Shown here piece after piece: positions 21,996 to 29,982 of a DNA stretch of 35,278 bases. Source of the DNA: a virus. Below the pieces are notes generated by a model, which saw only the letters and a list, made by a program, of their open reading frames with translations, ran no database searches and was not told the DNA's origin. Location of the stretch: IMG/VR virus record IMGVR_UViG_3300047550_003572, positions 1 to 35,278 of that record; one strand, given 5' to 3'. Positions within the stretch are counted from its first letter, which is position 1. Each line of letters opens with the position of its first letter. A program made the translations under genes and the position numbers.

Positions 21996-22255
21996 TGACT
22001 TACATCCTTGCTGTCGAATCCACCACCATCAAGAACAACAATGTCACAGTTGAAGCAGTGGTTAATGACATGCGCTGCATCTATAAAGGCAGCCATGAAG
22101 ACCCTGCTGAATACGCTCCAGCATTGTGTTCAGCAAGTTTTACTCTGGATCCAGAAGAATCAATCCCTGTTGATGAAGATGGGTTCTGCGAGTATCTTGC
22201 TCACCTCGATCTTGACTGGCAACTCGTCGATACCTCCGACTGGTATCTAGACTAA
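21995..22255 (+). CDS. conserved small acidic protein, 86 aa
   Basis: Starts at ATG 21995 (MTYILAVESTTIKNNNVTVE). The chain has PAEYAPALCSASFTLDPEE and later EDGFCEYLAHLDLDWQLVD; the EYGPALC and LDLDWxxVD patterns are familiar from cyanophage small proteins. It is beta-rich and acidic, with no function known. The gap to the next gene holds a CGTC-hairpin element. Confidence 0.65.
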   Translation: MTYILAVESTTIKNNNVTVEAVVNDMRCIYKGSHEDPAEYAPALCSASFTLDPEESIPVDEDGFCEYLAHLDLDWQLVDTSDWYLD

Positions 22256-22260
22256 CCATC

Positions 22261-22284
22261 CGTCCTGAGCATGACGTTAAACTG
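22261..22284 (+). promoter_or_regulatory. CGTC-hairpin/TTAAACTG element, copy 3
   Basis: CGTC and GACG frame an 8-nt loop, followed by TTAAACTG; the start at 22317 lies 32 nt downstream. It precedes the PcfJ-like gene. Confidence 0.7.
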
Positions 22285-22316
22285 CTCACTACCCTGAACT
22301 AAACCCTGAACCTACC

Positions 22317-24092
22317 ATGCAATTCCAACTCCCTACTAACCTGCAAACTGAGCTGCTTGCCTACGATCCAACGCTTAAGAAGTTGGCACGGCAAGAGAAA
22401 GCTCAAACATCTAAGACTAAGAAACCTAAGTATCCTGTTGGACTGCCACCAGTCCTGATACCAAACGATGTGGTGCGTTCTTCATTGTATGAAGGTGCAA
22501 TTGATGACATCAATGCTAATCCTGCACCAGAGCGTTTCCATGAATTCCGTATGCCTGTTGGCACCATACCCGATGTTGAATACATCACACATGCAGTGAT
22601 CTATCACTGGGAAGGTTTATGGGTAGCAGCATGGCTGCCGCCTAAGGGCAAGGAATCTGAATACATCTACGCCTATACACATTGTTACAAGGACACTGCA
22701 ACAACACGCAAGATGTTGATGCACAGTATTGTGTCAGACACTACATTCTTGCGTGAAACTGTTGGTCGCAGCGATTACCTTATTAAGACTGTATATGTCA
22801 CCAAGGAATTTATTCAACAATCAGAGAGATGGCGTGATCGTCCATGGTCTATGTGCAATAGCTACGGCCAGAAGGGCAGACTGATGGGCGAAGCTGTGCG
22901 TCGATTTGACAAACAGCTATTTGCATCTGTACCTACATGGGATGATTCAGTCAATAGCTTTGAGCGTCTACGTATTGGTAATGATCTATTCAAAGTATTG
23001 TTTGAACGTATCTCTGGTAAATACAAAGATAAGTACTTTGATATCTGCCAAGAGAAATATCAGATGACACTTGACAATTGGCAGCTGACATCTGATACAT
23101 TCTTTGAATTAATTGATGTATGTCATACAAACGACATTGGCTATGGTTATGTTGGTATCCGTTCTATTTGTGATAGCAAAAAGATTCTAAGTACACCATT
23201 CTTTCGTAAGTGGATTCAATTGCAATGCGATTTAGCCACGCAACGATTCCATGATCCAGACAACTGTACACGTAAAAGTATTGTTGTACCAATACAACGC
23301 ATCTATCAACTGGCAGATGCAATTAGTACAATCAATCGCATCTGGCCTGATACTCCAATTGATTACTATCAGAATCATCTTGATGTACTGCTTGGCATCC
23401 GTCGTCTCTATGAGCCAGACGTTCCTCTGTGCAAAGCATGGTTGCGTGAGCACATGCCTGTTGCATCATTGTTTCAGATCATGAACAAATACTATACAGA
23501 CAAAGTAGCAGAATCTACTGCTGCATCAGAAAGGCGTCGTCGTTGGGATTGGGATGAGGACACCGACCATTGGCTGTTCCGATTCAATGAACTCAACGAC
23601 ACATTCTCAATGCTTGCTCGTATCTTTGATAACGGCAAGACAATTGATCCGCCACGTCGTTGGCGCATCACAGAATTCCATGATCATGTGCAAGCAGAAT
23701 CATGGAAAATTCAGAATCCAAATCACTCACTACCACAAGATCTATTCCCACAACCTGTCAAGGTTACTTATCAAGATGACAACTGGTCATTCTTCCAGCC
23801 CATTGATACACATCAACTTGCGCAATGGGGCCAGGCCGTACGCAATTGCGTTGGCAATGCTGCATCGTATGCCGAAGGTGTACGTAAGAAGCAACACTTC
23901 ATTGTCCTTGGTATGTTGAATGGCAAGCCTACATTTACCATTCAGCTTAAGGTGAACATGGGTGTCATGTCCGTTGAGCAGATTGTTGGTTTTGCCAACA
24001 CCAGACTCAGCGATACAGAACGTAACACTTACACGCAAGTGTTTAGCAACGCATTGCGCATTCGTGATGAGCAACTAAAATCAGAACGTTGA
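22317..24092 (+). CDS. PcfJ-like protein of unknown function, 591 aa
   Basis: The C-terminal domain (about residues 490-580) reads LAQWGQAVRNCVGNAASYAEG, then a central KKQHFIVLGMLNGKPTFTIQL and EQIVGFANTRLSD. The xxHCVG/NCVG...Y...V pattern followed by a beta-sheet and a Q(I/M).G..N motif is the core of the PcfJ family, found on plasmids and phages and biochemically unknown. The N-terminal 480 residues are mixed helix and strand, unlike any domain I recognise. It is the largest gene between the switch region and the polymerase. Confidence 0.65.
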   Translation: MQFQLPTNLQTELLAYDPTLKKLARQEKAQTSKTKKPKYPVGLPPVLIPNDVVRSSLYEGAIDDINANPAPERFHEFRMPVGTIPDVEYITHAVIYHWEGLWVAAWLPPKGKESEYIYAYTHCYKDTATTRKMLMHSIVSDTTFLRETVGRSDYLIKTVYVTKEFIQQSERWRDRPWSMCNSYGQKGRLMGEAVRRFDKQLFASVPTWDDSVNSFERLRIGNDLFKVLFERISGKYKDKYFDICQEKYQMTLDNWQLTSDTFFELIDVCHTNDIGYGYVGIRSICDSKKILSTPFFRKWIQLQCDLATQRFHDPDNCTRKSIVVPIQRIYQLADAISTINRIWPDTPIDYYQNHLDVLLGIRRLYEPDVPLCKAWLREHMPVASLFQIMNKYYTDKVAESTAASERRRRWDWDEDTDHWLFRFNELNDTFSMLARIFDNGKTIDPPRRWRITEFHDHVQAESWKIQNPNHSLPQDLFPQPVKVTYQDDNWSFFQPIDTHQLAQWGQAVRNCVGNAASYAEGVRKKQHFIVLGMLNGKPTFTIQLKVNMGVMSVEQIVGFANTRLSDTERNTYTQVFSNALRIRDEQLKSER

Positions 24093-24100
24093 AGCCAACA

Positions 24101-24136
24101 GGACCTGTCCTAGTCTTGCATTAGGGCAGGTCCTTT
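24101..24136 (+). terminator. probable terminator hairpin
   Basis: GGACCTG pairs with CAGGTCC (7 bp), with CCTA/TAGG pairing inside, then TTT. The T-run is short, so termination may be weak; the next ATG is at 24141. Confidence 0.55.
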
Positions 24137-24140
24137 ACTT

Positions 24141-24362
24141 ATGTCTGACTTCACTGACGAACAACTACTTGCCATGGCCATGGCCAACATTGGTGAGTAC
24201 ATCCACCAGCATGGGACACCTGATTACATTCTCATTGATCAGCTTGACCCACGCAACGAGGAGGATTACGATAGCTGGTGTTATGGCACTGAGCCATTAC
24301 CACACGATCACACCTGGCGTTCAACATCGATTGATGTAAGTCCAGGCACAACGGCCGAGTAG
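24141..24362 (+). CDS. small acidic protein, 73 aa
   Basis: MSDFTDEQLLAMAMANIGEY begins this Asp/Glu-rich protein. The ATG lies only 5 nt after the hairpin, with no Shine-Dalgarno. Its stop TAG (24360-24362) lies inside the tRNA gene, so the last 10 nt are shared with the tRNA 5' end. The function is unknown. Confidence 0.6.
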   Translation: MSDFTDEQLLAMAMANIGEYIHQHGTPDYILIDQLDPRNEEDYDSWCYGTEPLPHDHTWRSTSIDVSPGTTAE

Positions 24363-24430
24363 CCCAATAGGAAGCAGGCAAGCGACTTAAAATCGCTACA
24401 GTGTGGGTTCGAGTCCCACCTCGGCTACCA
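24353..24430 (+). tRNA. tRNA-Leu (UAA), CCA encoded
   Basis: The acceptor stem is GGCCGAG with CTCGGCT (one G-T pair at the end), then A and CCA. The anticodon arm is AGCGA, loop CTTAAAA, TCGCT, giving anticodon TAA. The T arm is GTGGG, TTCGAGT, CCCAC. The D stem has only three clear pairs (GCC/GGC). The variable loop is 5 nt (ACAGT), unlike the long arm of normal bacterial tRNA-Leu. It would read UUA codons. Confidence 0.85.
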
Positions 24431-24456
24431 AACAACAACACACTCAACTCAAGATC

Positions 24457-24819
24457 ATGTCAATCTTCTCTGCCTTCAAGCACATCATCCCTCAGTTCCA
24501 TGCCTACGCTGACGATGACAATCGTTACAACGTAGGTGCTACATGGACTGGCACTGATAACCTCCAGGACTACCACAACATCGAGTTTAGGTACGTCCAT
24601 AACTCAGAGCGCCTTGCCCTCCAAGGCGAGCCTCAGCCTGATGGCAGCTGGCGTTACGTGGAGCCCAATGGCAACGTCCATACCATGTCTGCTGAACGTG
24701 CCAAGCACTTCATGGAGCAGACCCAGACTCATGCCTCAATCATGGTTGGGATGCTTCAAAAGTTACAAGATGCTGGCGTTTTGAGCAGCATCGTGGACAC
24801 AGATGCACAGCCTGCCTAA
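24457..24819 (+). CDS. hypothetical protein, 120 aa
   Basis: I start at ATG 24457 (MSIFSAFKHIIPQFHAYADD) after CACTCAACTCAAGATC; the longer frame would include the tRNA. The middle has EFRYVHNSERLALQGEPQPD and then DGSWRYVEPNGN, a beta-rich stretch. A helix (AERAKHFMEQTQTHASIMVG) and an acidic tail follow. No family is recognised. A terminator follows 17 nt after the stop. Confidence 0.65.
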   Translation: MSIFSAFKHIIPQFHAYADDDNRYNVGATWTGTDNLQDYHNIEFRYVHNSERLALQGEPQPDGSWRYVEPNGNVHTMSAERAKHFMEQTQTHASIMVGMLQKLQDAGVLSSIVDTDAQPA

Positions 24820-24836
24820 TCTCTGAACGCAACTAC

Positions 24837-24864
24837 GCCCCTGGTTTTCCAGGGGCCTTTCTTT
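24837..24864 (+). terminator. Rho-independent terminator
   Basis: GCCCCTGG pairs with CCAGGGGC (8 bp), loop TTTT, then CTTTCTTT. The next start (24865) follows at once, so the downstream gene must be read from a leaderless or read-through RNA. Confidence 0.8.
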
Positions 24865-25182
24865 ATGTCAACTACTGAACTTATCGATCTTGATCTTGTT
24901 GATCAAATCGTTCAACACATTCCATCTCACACTTGGGACATTGTCAAGACAGCTATTGTTGAATACTTTGTAGACAACATGACATCTGATGTATTAACCA
25001 AATTAACAGGCGAGCCTGATGGTTTTGAGAAAGCAGAAATCATCCTTGACAATTACTATGACATTCCAATGATGGGTAAAGAACTTATCATTGACCTTAT
25101 TAAAATTTCTGGTATTGAAGCTACTGTTAATCTTCTTGATCGTTTACAACTAGACAAAATTAGAACAGGTGATTTTGCATGA
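24865..25182 (+). CDS. hypothetical protein, 105 aa
   Basis: An acidic, helical protein (MSTTELIDLDLVDQIVQHIP...) with no Cys and no signature. The ATG directly follows the T-run of the terminator, with no Shine-Dalgarno and no leader, an unusual arrangement. It ends in an ATGA overlap with the zinc-ribbon gene, so the two are coupled. Confidence 0.65.
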   Translation: MSTTELIDLDLVDQIVQHIPSHTWDIVKTAIVEYFVDNMTSDVLTKLTGEPDGFEKAEIILDNYYDIPMMGKELIIDLIKISGIEATVNLLDRLQLDKIRTGDFA

Positions 25183-25523
25183 GGTGTCGTGAATGCAACA
25201 GCACGAACACACGCGTTACATGTACTGATCACTACGACAAATTTACCAAGCGTTATTGTCGGTGTCTTGATTGTGGCGCTAAGTTTCGTACTGTTGAGCA
25301 GTATGAAAAACCAAAGCCTGGCCCTGCGTTTGGCAAACCAAGGCCAGGTAAAATTGCTCGTGGTTCATCCCATGGATCATCAGTCTTCACAGAATCTGAT
25401 ATCCATATGATGCGTCTGCTATTTGAAGAAGGGCAAACCCTGAAATCAATTGCAGACAAATATGGAATCAGTACGTCTTACACATCACGCATTGTCAACC
25501 GCAAAGCTTGGAGGCATGTTTAA
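25179..25523 (+). CDS. zinc-ribbon plus HTH regulator (probable)
   Basis: Residues 1-45 form a zinc ribbon with Cys at 3, 6, 29 and 32 (MRCREC, then RCLDCGAKFRTVEQYE), very like the NrdR-type ribbon. A basic linker follows, then a C-terminal HTH (FTESDIHMMRLLFEEGQTLK, then KYGISTSYTSRIVNRKAWRHV). The same HTH style with the WRH end occurs in the gene at 18938. No ATP-cone domain is present, so it is not NrdR itself. Likely a phage transcription regulator; targets are unknown. Confidence 0.7.
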   Translation: MRCRECNSTNTRVTCTDHYDKFTKRYCRCLDCGAKFRTVEQYEKPKPGPAFGKPRPGKIARGSSHGSSVFTESDIHMMRLLFEEGQTLKSIADKYGISTSYTSRIVNRKAWRHV

Positions 25524-25819
25524 TGACCAAGAAACAATACAGTTTTCAAATTGGTGATCGTGTCGCAGAGCGCCCTAAGGCACATGCATTAATGGCCGTT
25601 AGGCCAGAATCATTGGAGATTGCTAAACGTAATCGCAGTCAGCGTTATGGCACAGTCCTTGGTTATGAAACCAAATTAAACAAGAATGGTGCACGCACTA
25701 AATTTCTTGTTATTCAATGGGACCACCTCAAGTCTCCAATGGTTCATGCGAGACATCGCATCTGTCCTATTGATGAACTTGCCAAGCTGACCTCCTCTGT
25801 TAATGTTCCAGGGGAATAA
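25523..25819 (+). CDS. conserved phage hypothetical protein, 98 aa
   Basis: I use the ATG at 25523 (overlap TAATG with the previous stop) with GGAGG upstream at normal distance. The chain has IGDRVAERPKAHALMAVRPE and RNRSQRYGTVLGYETKLNKN, then FLVIQWDHLKSPMVHA, a short SH3-like beta-barrel pattern (RYGTVxG...KxxRTKFxxIQWD). I know it from phage small proteins with no assigned role. Confidence 0.65.
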   Translation: MTKKQYSFQIGDRVAERPKAHALMAVRPESLEIAKRNRSQRYGTVLGYETKLNKNGARTKFLVIQWDHLKSPMVHARHRICPIDELAKLTSSVNVPGE

Positions 25820-25837
25820 CCGATTTTATTTCAAACC

Positions 25838-25993
25838 ATGGACGAAACAACTTTCAATGAAATTATTGCTATGGCAAAAGATTACAAACTTAAACAACAA
25901 AATGAGGTTGTTCGCTACCTGGTAAGTACTGCCTATAGCTTTGGCTACAAAGCTGGCATTGAATCTCAAAACAAAACTGAAGAATCCAAATGA
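25838..25993 (+). CDS. small helical protein, 51 aa
   Basis: The protein reads MDETTFNEIIAMAKDYKLKQ and ends QNKTEESK. It is coupled to ThyX by ATGA (ATG 25990), and the spacing to the gene upstream is 18 nt. Mixed charged helices with one aromatic AYSFGYKAG stretch. Too short for most callers. The function is unknown. Confidence 0.65.
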   Translation: MDETTFNEIIAMAKDYKLKQQNEVVRYLVSTAYSFGYKAGIESQNKTEESK

Positions 25994-26640
25994 CAGTATC
26001 CTTGGTCTGGGCAACACCTAACGCAGAGGAACTCATTACCTATATGGCAAGAGTTTCTGCACCAAAGAATCAATCCAACATGGATACAGCTCCAAAGTTA
26101 TTGCGTTATCTCATTACGCATAAACACTGGAGTCCATATGAGATGGCTGGTATGTGCATTGAGATCAGTACAACACGTGCTATCTCAGCTCAGATATTAC
26201 GTCATCGTTCTTTCAGCTTTCAGGAATTTAGCCAGCGTTATGCAGACACCAGTGAGCTAGGCTCTTGTGTCATGCCGCATCTGCGTCGGCAAGATACCAA
26301 GAACAGACAGAACTCTATTGATGATCTAGATCCAGAGCACATCAGCCATTACTACCGTCGCATCAGTCAGCTGTTTGAAGATGCTGAACACCTTTATCGT
26401 GAGATGGTTAGCAGTGGTGTTGCCAAGGAATGCGCACGTAGCATCCTGCCGCTTGCAACTCCTACTAAGCTATACATGAACGGAACACTCCGTTCGTGGA
26501 TACATTACCTACAACTACGTTGTGACAACGGAACCCAACTCGAACACCGAGTCATTGCAGAACACATCAAAGAAATCTTCTGCGAACAATTCCCAATCAT
26601 TGGAGAAGCTGTCTTTCAATCAGCAGAAGGAATCTGCTGA
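25990..26640 (+). CDS. thyX: flavin-dependent thymidylate synthase (ThyX)
   Basis: This makes dTMP from dUMP using FAD, NAD(P)H and methylenetetrahydrofolate, in the cytoplasm. The 216-aa chain has the ThyX motif RHRSFSFQEFSQRY (residues 71-84). It also has the second signature AKECARSILPLATPTKLYMN followed by GTLRSWIHYLQLR (about 145-177), which carries dUMP- and FAD-binding residues. Length matches the family. The ATG overlaps the previous stop by 4 nt. Phages with this gene can secure thymidine for rapid DNA synthesis. Confidence 0.95.
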   Translation: MTVSLVWATPNAEELITYMARVSAPKNQSNMDTAPKLLRYLITHKHWSPYEMAGMCIEISTTRAISAQILRHRSFSFQEFSQRYADTSELGSCVMPHLRRQDTKNRQNSIDDLDPEHISHYYRRISQLFEDAEHLYREMVSSGVAKECARSILPLATPTKLYMNGTLRSWIHYLQLRCDNGTQLEHRVIAEHIKEIFCEQFPIIGEAVFQSAEGIC

Positions 26641-26685
26641 AGAACAATGGATTAATGAAGGTTACGCCCGTTTGTTTTTTTAATC

Positions 26686-26916
26686 ATGACTGACCTTTCT
26701 CCTGCTGCCCAGGCGGTACTGGATGCGTTCCGTGCTGTGCCTGACCTGCGTGATTGTCCCAGTATTGCCGCCGCTCTGCGGGCTGCCGCAGATCAGGTGG
26801 TGCCACTGACGAAAACGCCCTGGGGAACGACACTAATTCCAGTGCTGACAGCACAGGAAAATCGTGATCGGCTCCTCGCCATCGCTGCCGAGCTGGAGGG
26901 TGTGACCTCACAGTGA
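26686..26916 (+). CDS. conserved picocyanobacterial-type protein, 76 aa
   Basis: The pattern LSPAAQAVLDAF...IAAALRAAADQVVP...RDRLLAIAAELE is one I recognise from cyanophages and picocyanobacterial genomes, with no known role. The chain is helical and Ala-rich. The DNA here is much richer in G and C, especially at third codon positions, than the A/T-leaning neighbours, which suggests recent arrival from a GC-rich host or phage. Confidence 0.7.
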   Translation: MTDLSPAAQAVLDAFRAVPDLRDCPSIAAALRAAADQVVPLTKTPWGTTLIPVLTAQENRDRLLAIAAELEGVTSQ

Positions 26917-27023
26917 TCAACCTGCAAGGTCATTCGCTTTCCAGCCAGGGGAAGCAGCAGAAACCCCAGCTCCCTCAGACCTGACGCTGCTCTTCTGCGG
27001 TCCTTACATATCCTATAGTGACT

Positions 27024-27047
27024 CGTCCTGGGCATGACGTTAAACTG
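27024..27047 (+). promoter_or_regulatory. CGTC-hairpin/TTAAACTG element, copy 4
   Basis: CGTC and GACG frame an 8-nt loop, followed by TTAAACTG; the start at 27071 is 23 nt downstream. It precedes the GP88-like gene. Confidence 0.7.
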
Positions 27048-27070
27048 TTTGCACTTCAACTCAACTCATC

Positions 27071-27838
27071 ATGAAACTGCTCAAGTTCTCCACCGGTAAC
27101 GGCAAGCTCAAGAACCGTCTCATCTTCTCGCTGCCAGCGGGTTACGCATGCCCTCACGCTGGTGTGTGCAAGACCATGGCTGATCGCACCACAGGTCTGA
27201 TCCATGACTTGCCGCAGTACACAGGCACCACAGCAGAGGAGTTCCGTTGCTTTGCTGCCATGGCAGAGACCAGGCCTACCGTGCGGGAAGCACGCTGGTA
27301 TAACTGGGATCTCATCCGTGAAACAATCCATGCCAATGGCAACCAGGCACTGCTGCTGCGTGATTTGATTGATCTATCACTCACCATGCAACCGCCTAAG
27401 GAATTGGTGCGTGTGCATGAGTCAGGTGATTTCTTTACAGAGAATTACCTCAAGGCATGGTTGATGGTTGCCAAGCAACGACCCAAGCAAACCTTCTATG
27501 CCTACACCAAGTCCCTTGGTATGTGGCTCAATCTGCGTGACATCATTCCATCTAACTTTTATCTCACCGCATCGTACGGTGGCACACTCGATTACTTAAT
27601 TCCCAAGCATCAAGATGTGTTTCAACGTATTGCGTACGTTGTTTACACAGAGCAAGAGGCAGCGGAACGCGGCCTTGAGATTGATCATGATGACAGCCAC
27701 TGCTTAGGTAATAAACCATTTGCACTACTGGTGCATGGCTCCCAGCGTGCTGGAACTGACGCATCTAAAGCGTTGTCTCAACGCAAGAAGGAAGGTGGAT
27801 TTGTGGGCTATGGCACATCAAACAAGAAGACTTCCTGA
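27071..27838 (+). CDS. GP88-like phage protein, 255 aa
   Basis: The order of motifs fits the mycobacteriophage gp88 family: FSLPAGYACPHAGVC (residues 19-33), EFRCFAAMAETRPTVREARW (about 57-76), RVHESGDFF (about 114-122), LTASYGG, and the late EIDHDDSHC. Conserved Cys and His residues could hold a metal, but the reaction is unknown. The ATG follows CAACTCAACTCATC. The family is widespread in phages and has no proven function. Confidence 0.8.
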   Translation: MKLLKFSTGNGKLKNRLIFSLPAGYACPHAGVCKTMADRTTGLIHDLPQYTGTTAEEFRCFAAMAETRPTVREARWYNWDLIRETIHANGNQALLLRDLIDLSLTMQPPKELVRVHESGDFFTENYLKAWLMVAKQRPKQTFYAYTKSLGMWLNLRDIIPSNFYLTASYGGTLDYLIPKHQDVFQRIAYVVYTEQEAAERGLEIDHDDSHCLGNKPFALLVHGSQRAGTDASKALSQRKKEGGFVGYGTSNKKTS

Positions 27839-27894
27839 ATAATTTGCATATCAGATAAAACCAGATAACATCTGACAGTTATCTTCTTGTTCAG

Positions 27895-28128
27895 ATGAGC
27901 TACGTCATTGTTTCTTGGAAATCAGGTAGTCCACATGCCATTCGTGCATGTAGTGAATCCAACTCATTTGAGTTGATTCCATTAGACTCTGACGTAGCTC
28001 TTAACAAGATCTTTTCCCATCCTTATCGCGCTGGGGCACAACAGATCTTGACCTGGATTAACAAGAATGATGACCAGCTCGCCTGTCAAGAACTCAACAT
28101 TTACGATGAAGCCCAGTTCCGACGCTGA
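27895..28128 (+). CDS. hypothetical protein, 77 aa
   Basis: A small mixed protein (MSYVIVSWKSGSPHAIRACS...) in the gap before the polymerase. Its last 23 nt overlap the polymerase start (28106), suggesting coupled translation. No Shine-Dalgarno is visible. The family is unknown. Confidence 0.6.
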   Translation: MSYVIVSWKSGSPHAIRACSESNSFELIPLDSDVALNKIFSHPYRAGAQQILTWINKNDDQLACQELNIYDEAQFRR

Positions 28129-29929
28129 GAATTGGCTCATCTTTGATTGTGAAACTGATGGGTTGTATGACAAGGTATCTGTCATTCATTGCATTGTTAT
28201 CTATGACATCAACAGACAACAAACTTTTACTTATGGGCCTGATCGCATTGCTGATGCTATTACTCATCTGGCAACCGCTGACGTACTCATTGGCCACAAT
28301 GTAATCTTCTACGACGTACCGGTTCTGCAAAAGCTTTATCCTTCCTTCCAGCCAACCGCACGCATCATCGATACCCTGGTATGCAGCCGTCTCATCTGGC
28401 CCAAGGAACTTTTGTATGACCTTGACACAGAACAATATACGCAGGTTCCATCGCACCTACGTGGATCCCCATCGCTTAAGGCCTGGGGATGGCGCTTGGC
28501 CAACCATAAGATCGACTTCAAAGACTTCAAAGAATATTCTCAAGAGATGTTGGACTACTGTGTCCAGGATGTGGTCGTCACAACAAACCTTTGGGAACTC
28601 ATTGCAGTACAAAACTATCCAGGCTCCACACTCAAACTGGAACATGACTTTGCGCTGGCAATTAATCGACAGATTAGAGCTGGTTTTCCTTTCGATATGG
28701 ATGCATGTCTTGATCTGGTGGATGATCTCAGAACAAAACAAAAAGAACTTGAGGACAAACTAAAAGAAATCTTTCCGCCTATTAAACACGAAACTGTATT
28801 CACTCCTAAGGTCAATAACAAAACTAGGGGCTATGTCAAAGGCGTACCGTTCACCAAGGTAACGTACGAAACATTTAACCCTGGTTCGCGTCAGCAAATT
28901 GTTGATCGCTTGCAAAAGAAATACGGTTGGGTCCCAGAGAAAACAACTGAGAAAGGTAATCCAATCTTGGATGATGATGTATTGGCAGCACTTCCGTATC
29001 CTGAAGCACAGCCGCTGGCAGAATATATGTTGTTGAATAAGCGTCTTGGTCAGATTGCCGATGGCAACAATGCCTGGACCAAGCTCTATAACAATGACAC
29101 TGGTTGTATCCACGGCGACATTATTACTAACGGTTGCATTACTGGGCGCTGTGCACACCGCAATCCAAATATGGGTCAGGTCCCAGCAGCTTACTCTCCT
29201 TATGGAAAGGAGTGTCGCAGTTTGTTCTCTGCTCCTCACGGCTGGAACCTCATTGGTGTTGACGCTAAAGCACTTGAATTACGTTGCCTTGCTGGATACC
29301 TCGCCTACTGGGACCACGGTGAATACGCTGCTCTGGTAACAGATGACACTGTTGATATCCATGAATACAACAGACAACAATTTGGTGTGGCAACCAGGGA
29401 TATCAGCAAGCGTTTGCTGTATGGGATGTTATATGGATGTGGTGCAGTTAAGGCTGGTACCATCATTGACCCGAATGAAAAAGATGAAACAGTTCTGCGC
29501 AAACTAGGAAGTACTGCTATCAATTCATTTATGCGTGGTGTGCCAGCACTGCGTGAACTTAAAGAAAAACTCAGTGCAAACCTTGGTAATCGTGGTGTCC
29601 TGCGGGGTCTTGATCAACGCGTGCTTTACTGCCGCTCTGATTTCAAAGCATTGAATGTTTTACTGCAATCAGCTGGTGCCATCATCATGAAACAAGTTGT
29701 CATTAATCTTCATGCCAATATGGAGACCACTGGTCTCATCTATGGAGAAGATTGGATCCAACATGCGATGGTTCATGATGAGATCCAGGTGGGATGCAAG
29801 CCACAGCACACCGAGCTGCTCAAAGAGAAGGCACTGATCTCATTCCCCCAAGCGCAGAAATTCTTTAATTTCAGATGTGACATTGAGGGCGATGCTAAGG
29901 TGGGCCACACCTGGTACGAGACACACTGA
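28106..29929 (+). CDS. DNA polymerase family A, T7-type, with 3'-5' exonuclease
   Basis: Using ATG 28106 gives 607 aa; the ATG at 28067 would add 13 residues that do not look native. Exonuclease motifs: LIFDCETDG (Asp14, Glu16), LIGHNVIFYD (65-70) and DYCVQD (Tyr151, Asp155). Polymerase motifs: A at GVDAKALELRCLAGY (Asp386), B at RDISKRLLYGMLYG (431-444), C at MVHDEI (558-560). All catalytic acids are present. The residue matching E. coli Phe762/T7 Tyr526 is Tyr439. It copies the phage genome. Confidence 0.95.
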   Translation: MKPSSDAENWLIFDCETDGLYDKVSVIHCIVIYDINRQQTFTYGPDRIADAITHLATADVLIGHNVIFYDVPVLQKLYPSFQPTARIIDTLVCSRLIWPKELLYDLDTEQYTQVPSHLRGSPSLKAWGWRLANHKIDFKDFKEYSQEMLDYCVQDVVVTTNLWELIAVQNYPGSTLKLEHDFALAINRQIRAGFPFDMDACLDLVDDLRTKQKELEDKLKEIFPPIKHETVFTPKVNNKTRGYVKGVPFTKVTYETFNPGSRQQIVDRLQKKYGWVPEKTTEKGNPILDDDVLAALPYPEAQPLAEYMLLNKRLGQIADGNNAWTKLYNNDTGCIHGDIITNGCITGRCAHRNPNMGQVPAAYSPYGKECRSLFSAPHGWNLIGVDAKALELRCLAGYLAYWDHGEYAALVTDDTVDIHEYNRQQFGVATRDISKRLLYGMLYGCGAVKAGTIIDPNEKDETVLRKLGSTAINSFMRGVPALRELKEKLSANLGNRGVLRGLDQRVLYCRSDFKALNVLLQSAGAIIMKQVVINLHANMETTGLIYGEDWIQHAMVHDEIQVGCKPQHTELLKEKALISFPQAQKFFNFRCDIEGDAKVGHTWYETH

Positions 29930-29934
29930 TTCCT

Positions 29935-29959
29935 CGTCCTTAGGTATGACGTTAAACTG
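29935..29959 (+). promoter_or_regulatory. CGTC-hairpin/TTAAACTG element, copy 5
   Basis: CGTC and GACG frame a 9-nt loop, followed by TTAAACTG; the start at 29983 is 23 nt downstream. It precedes the double-OB SSB. Confidence 0.7.
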
Positions 29960-29982
29960 CCTTACCACTACCCATCACACAC

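Noticed and set aside
25179-25523. Call as NrdR itself
   Set aside because: Only the zinc ribbon matches; the ATP-cone domain is absent and an HTH replaces it.
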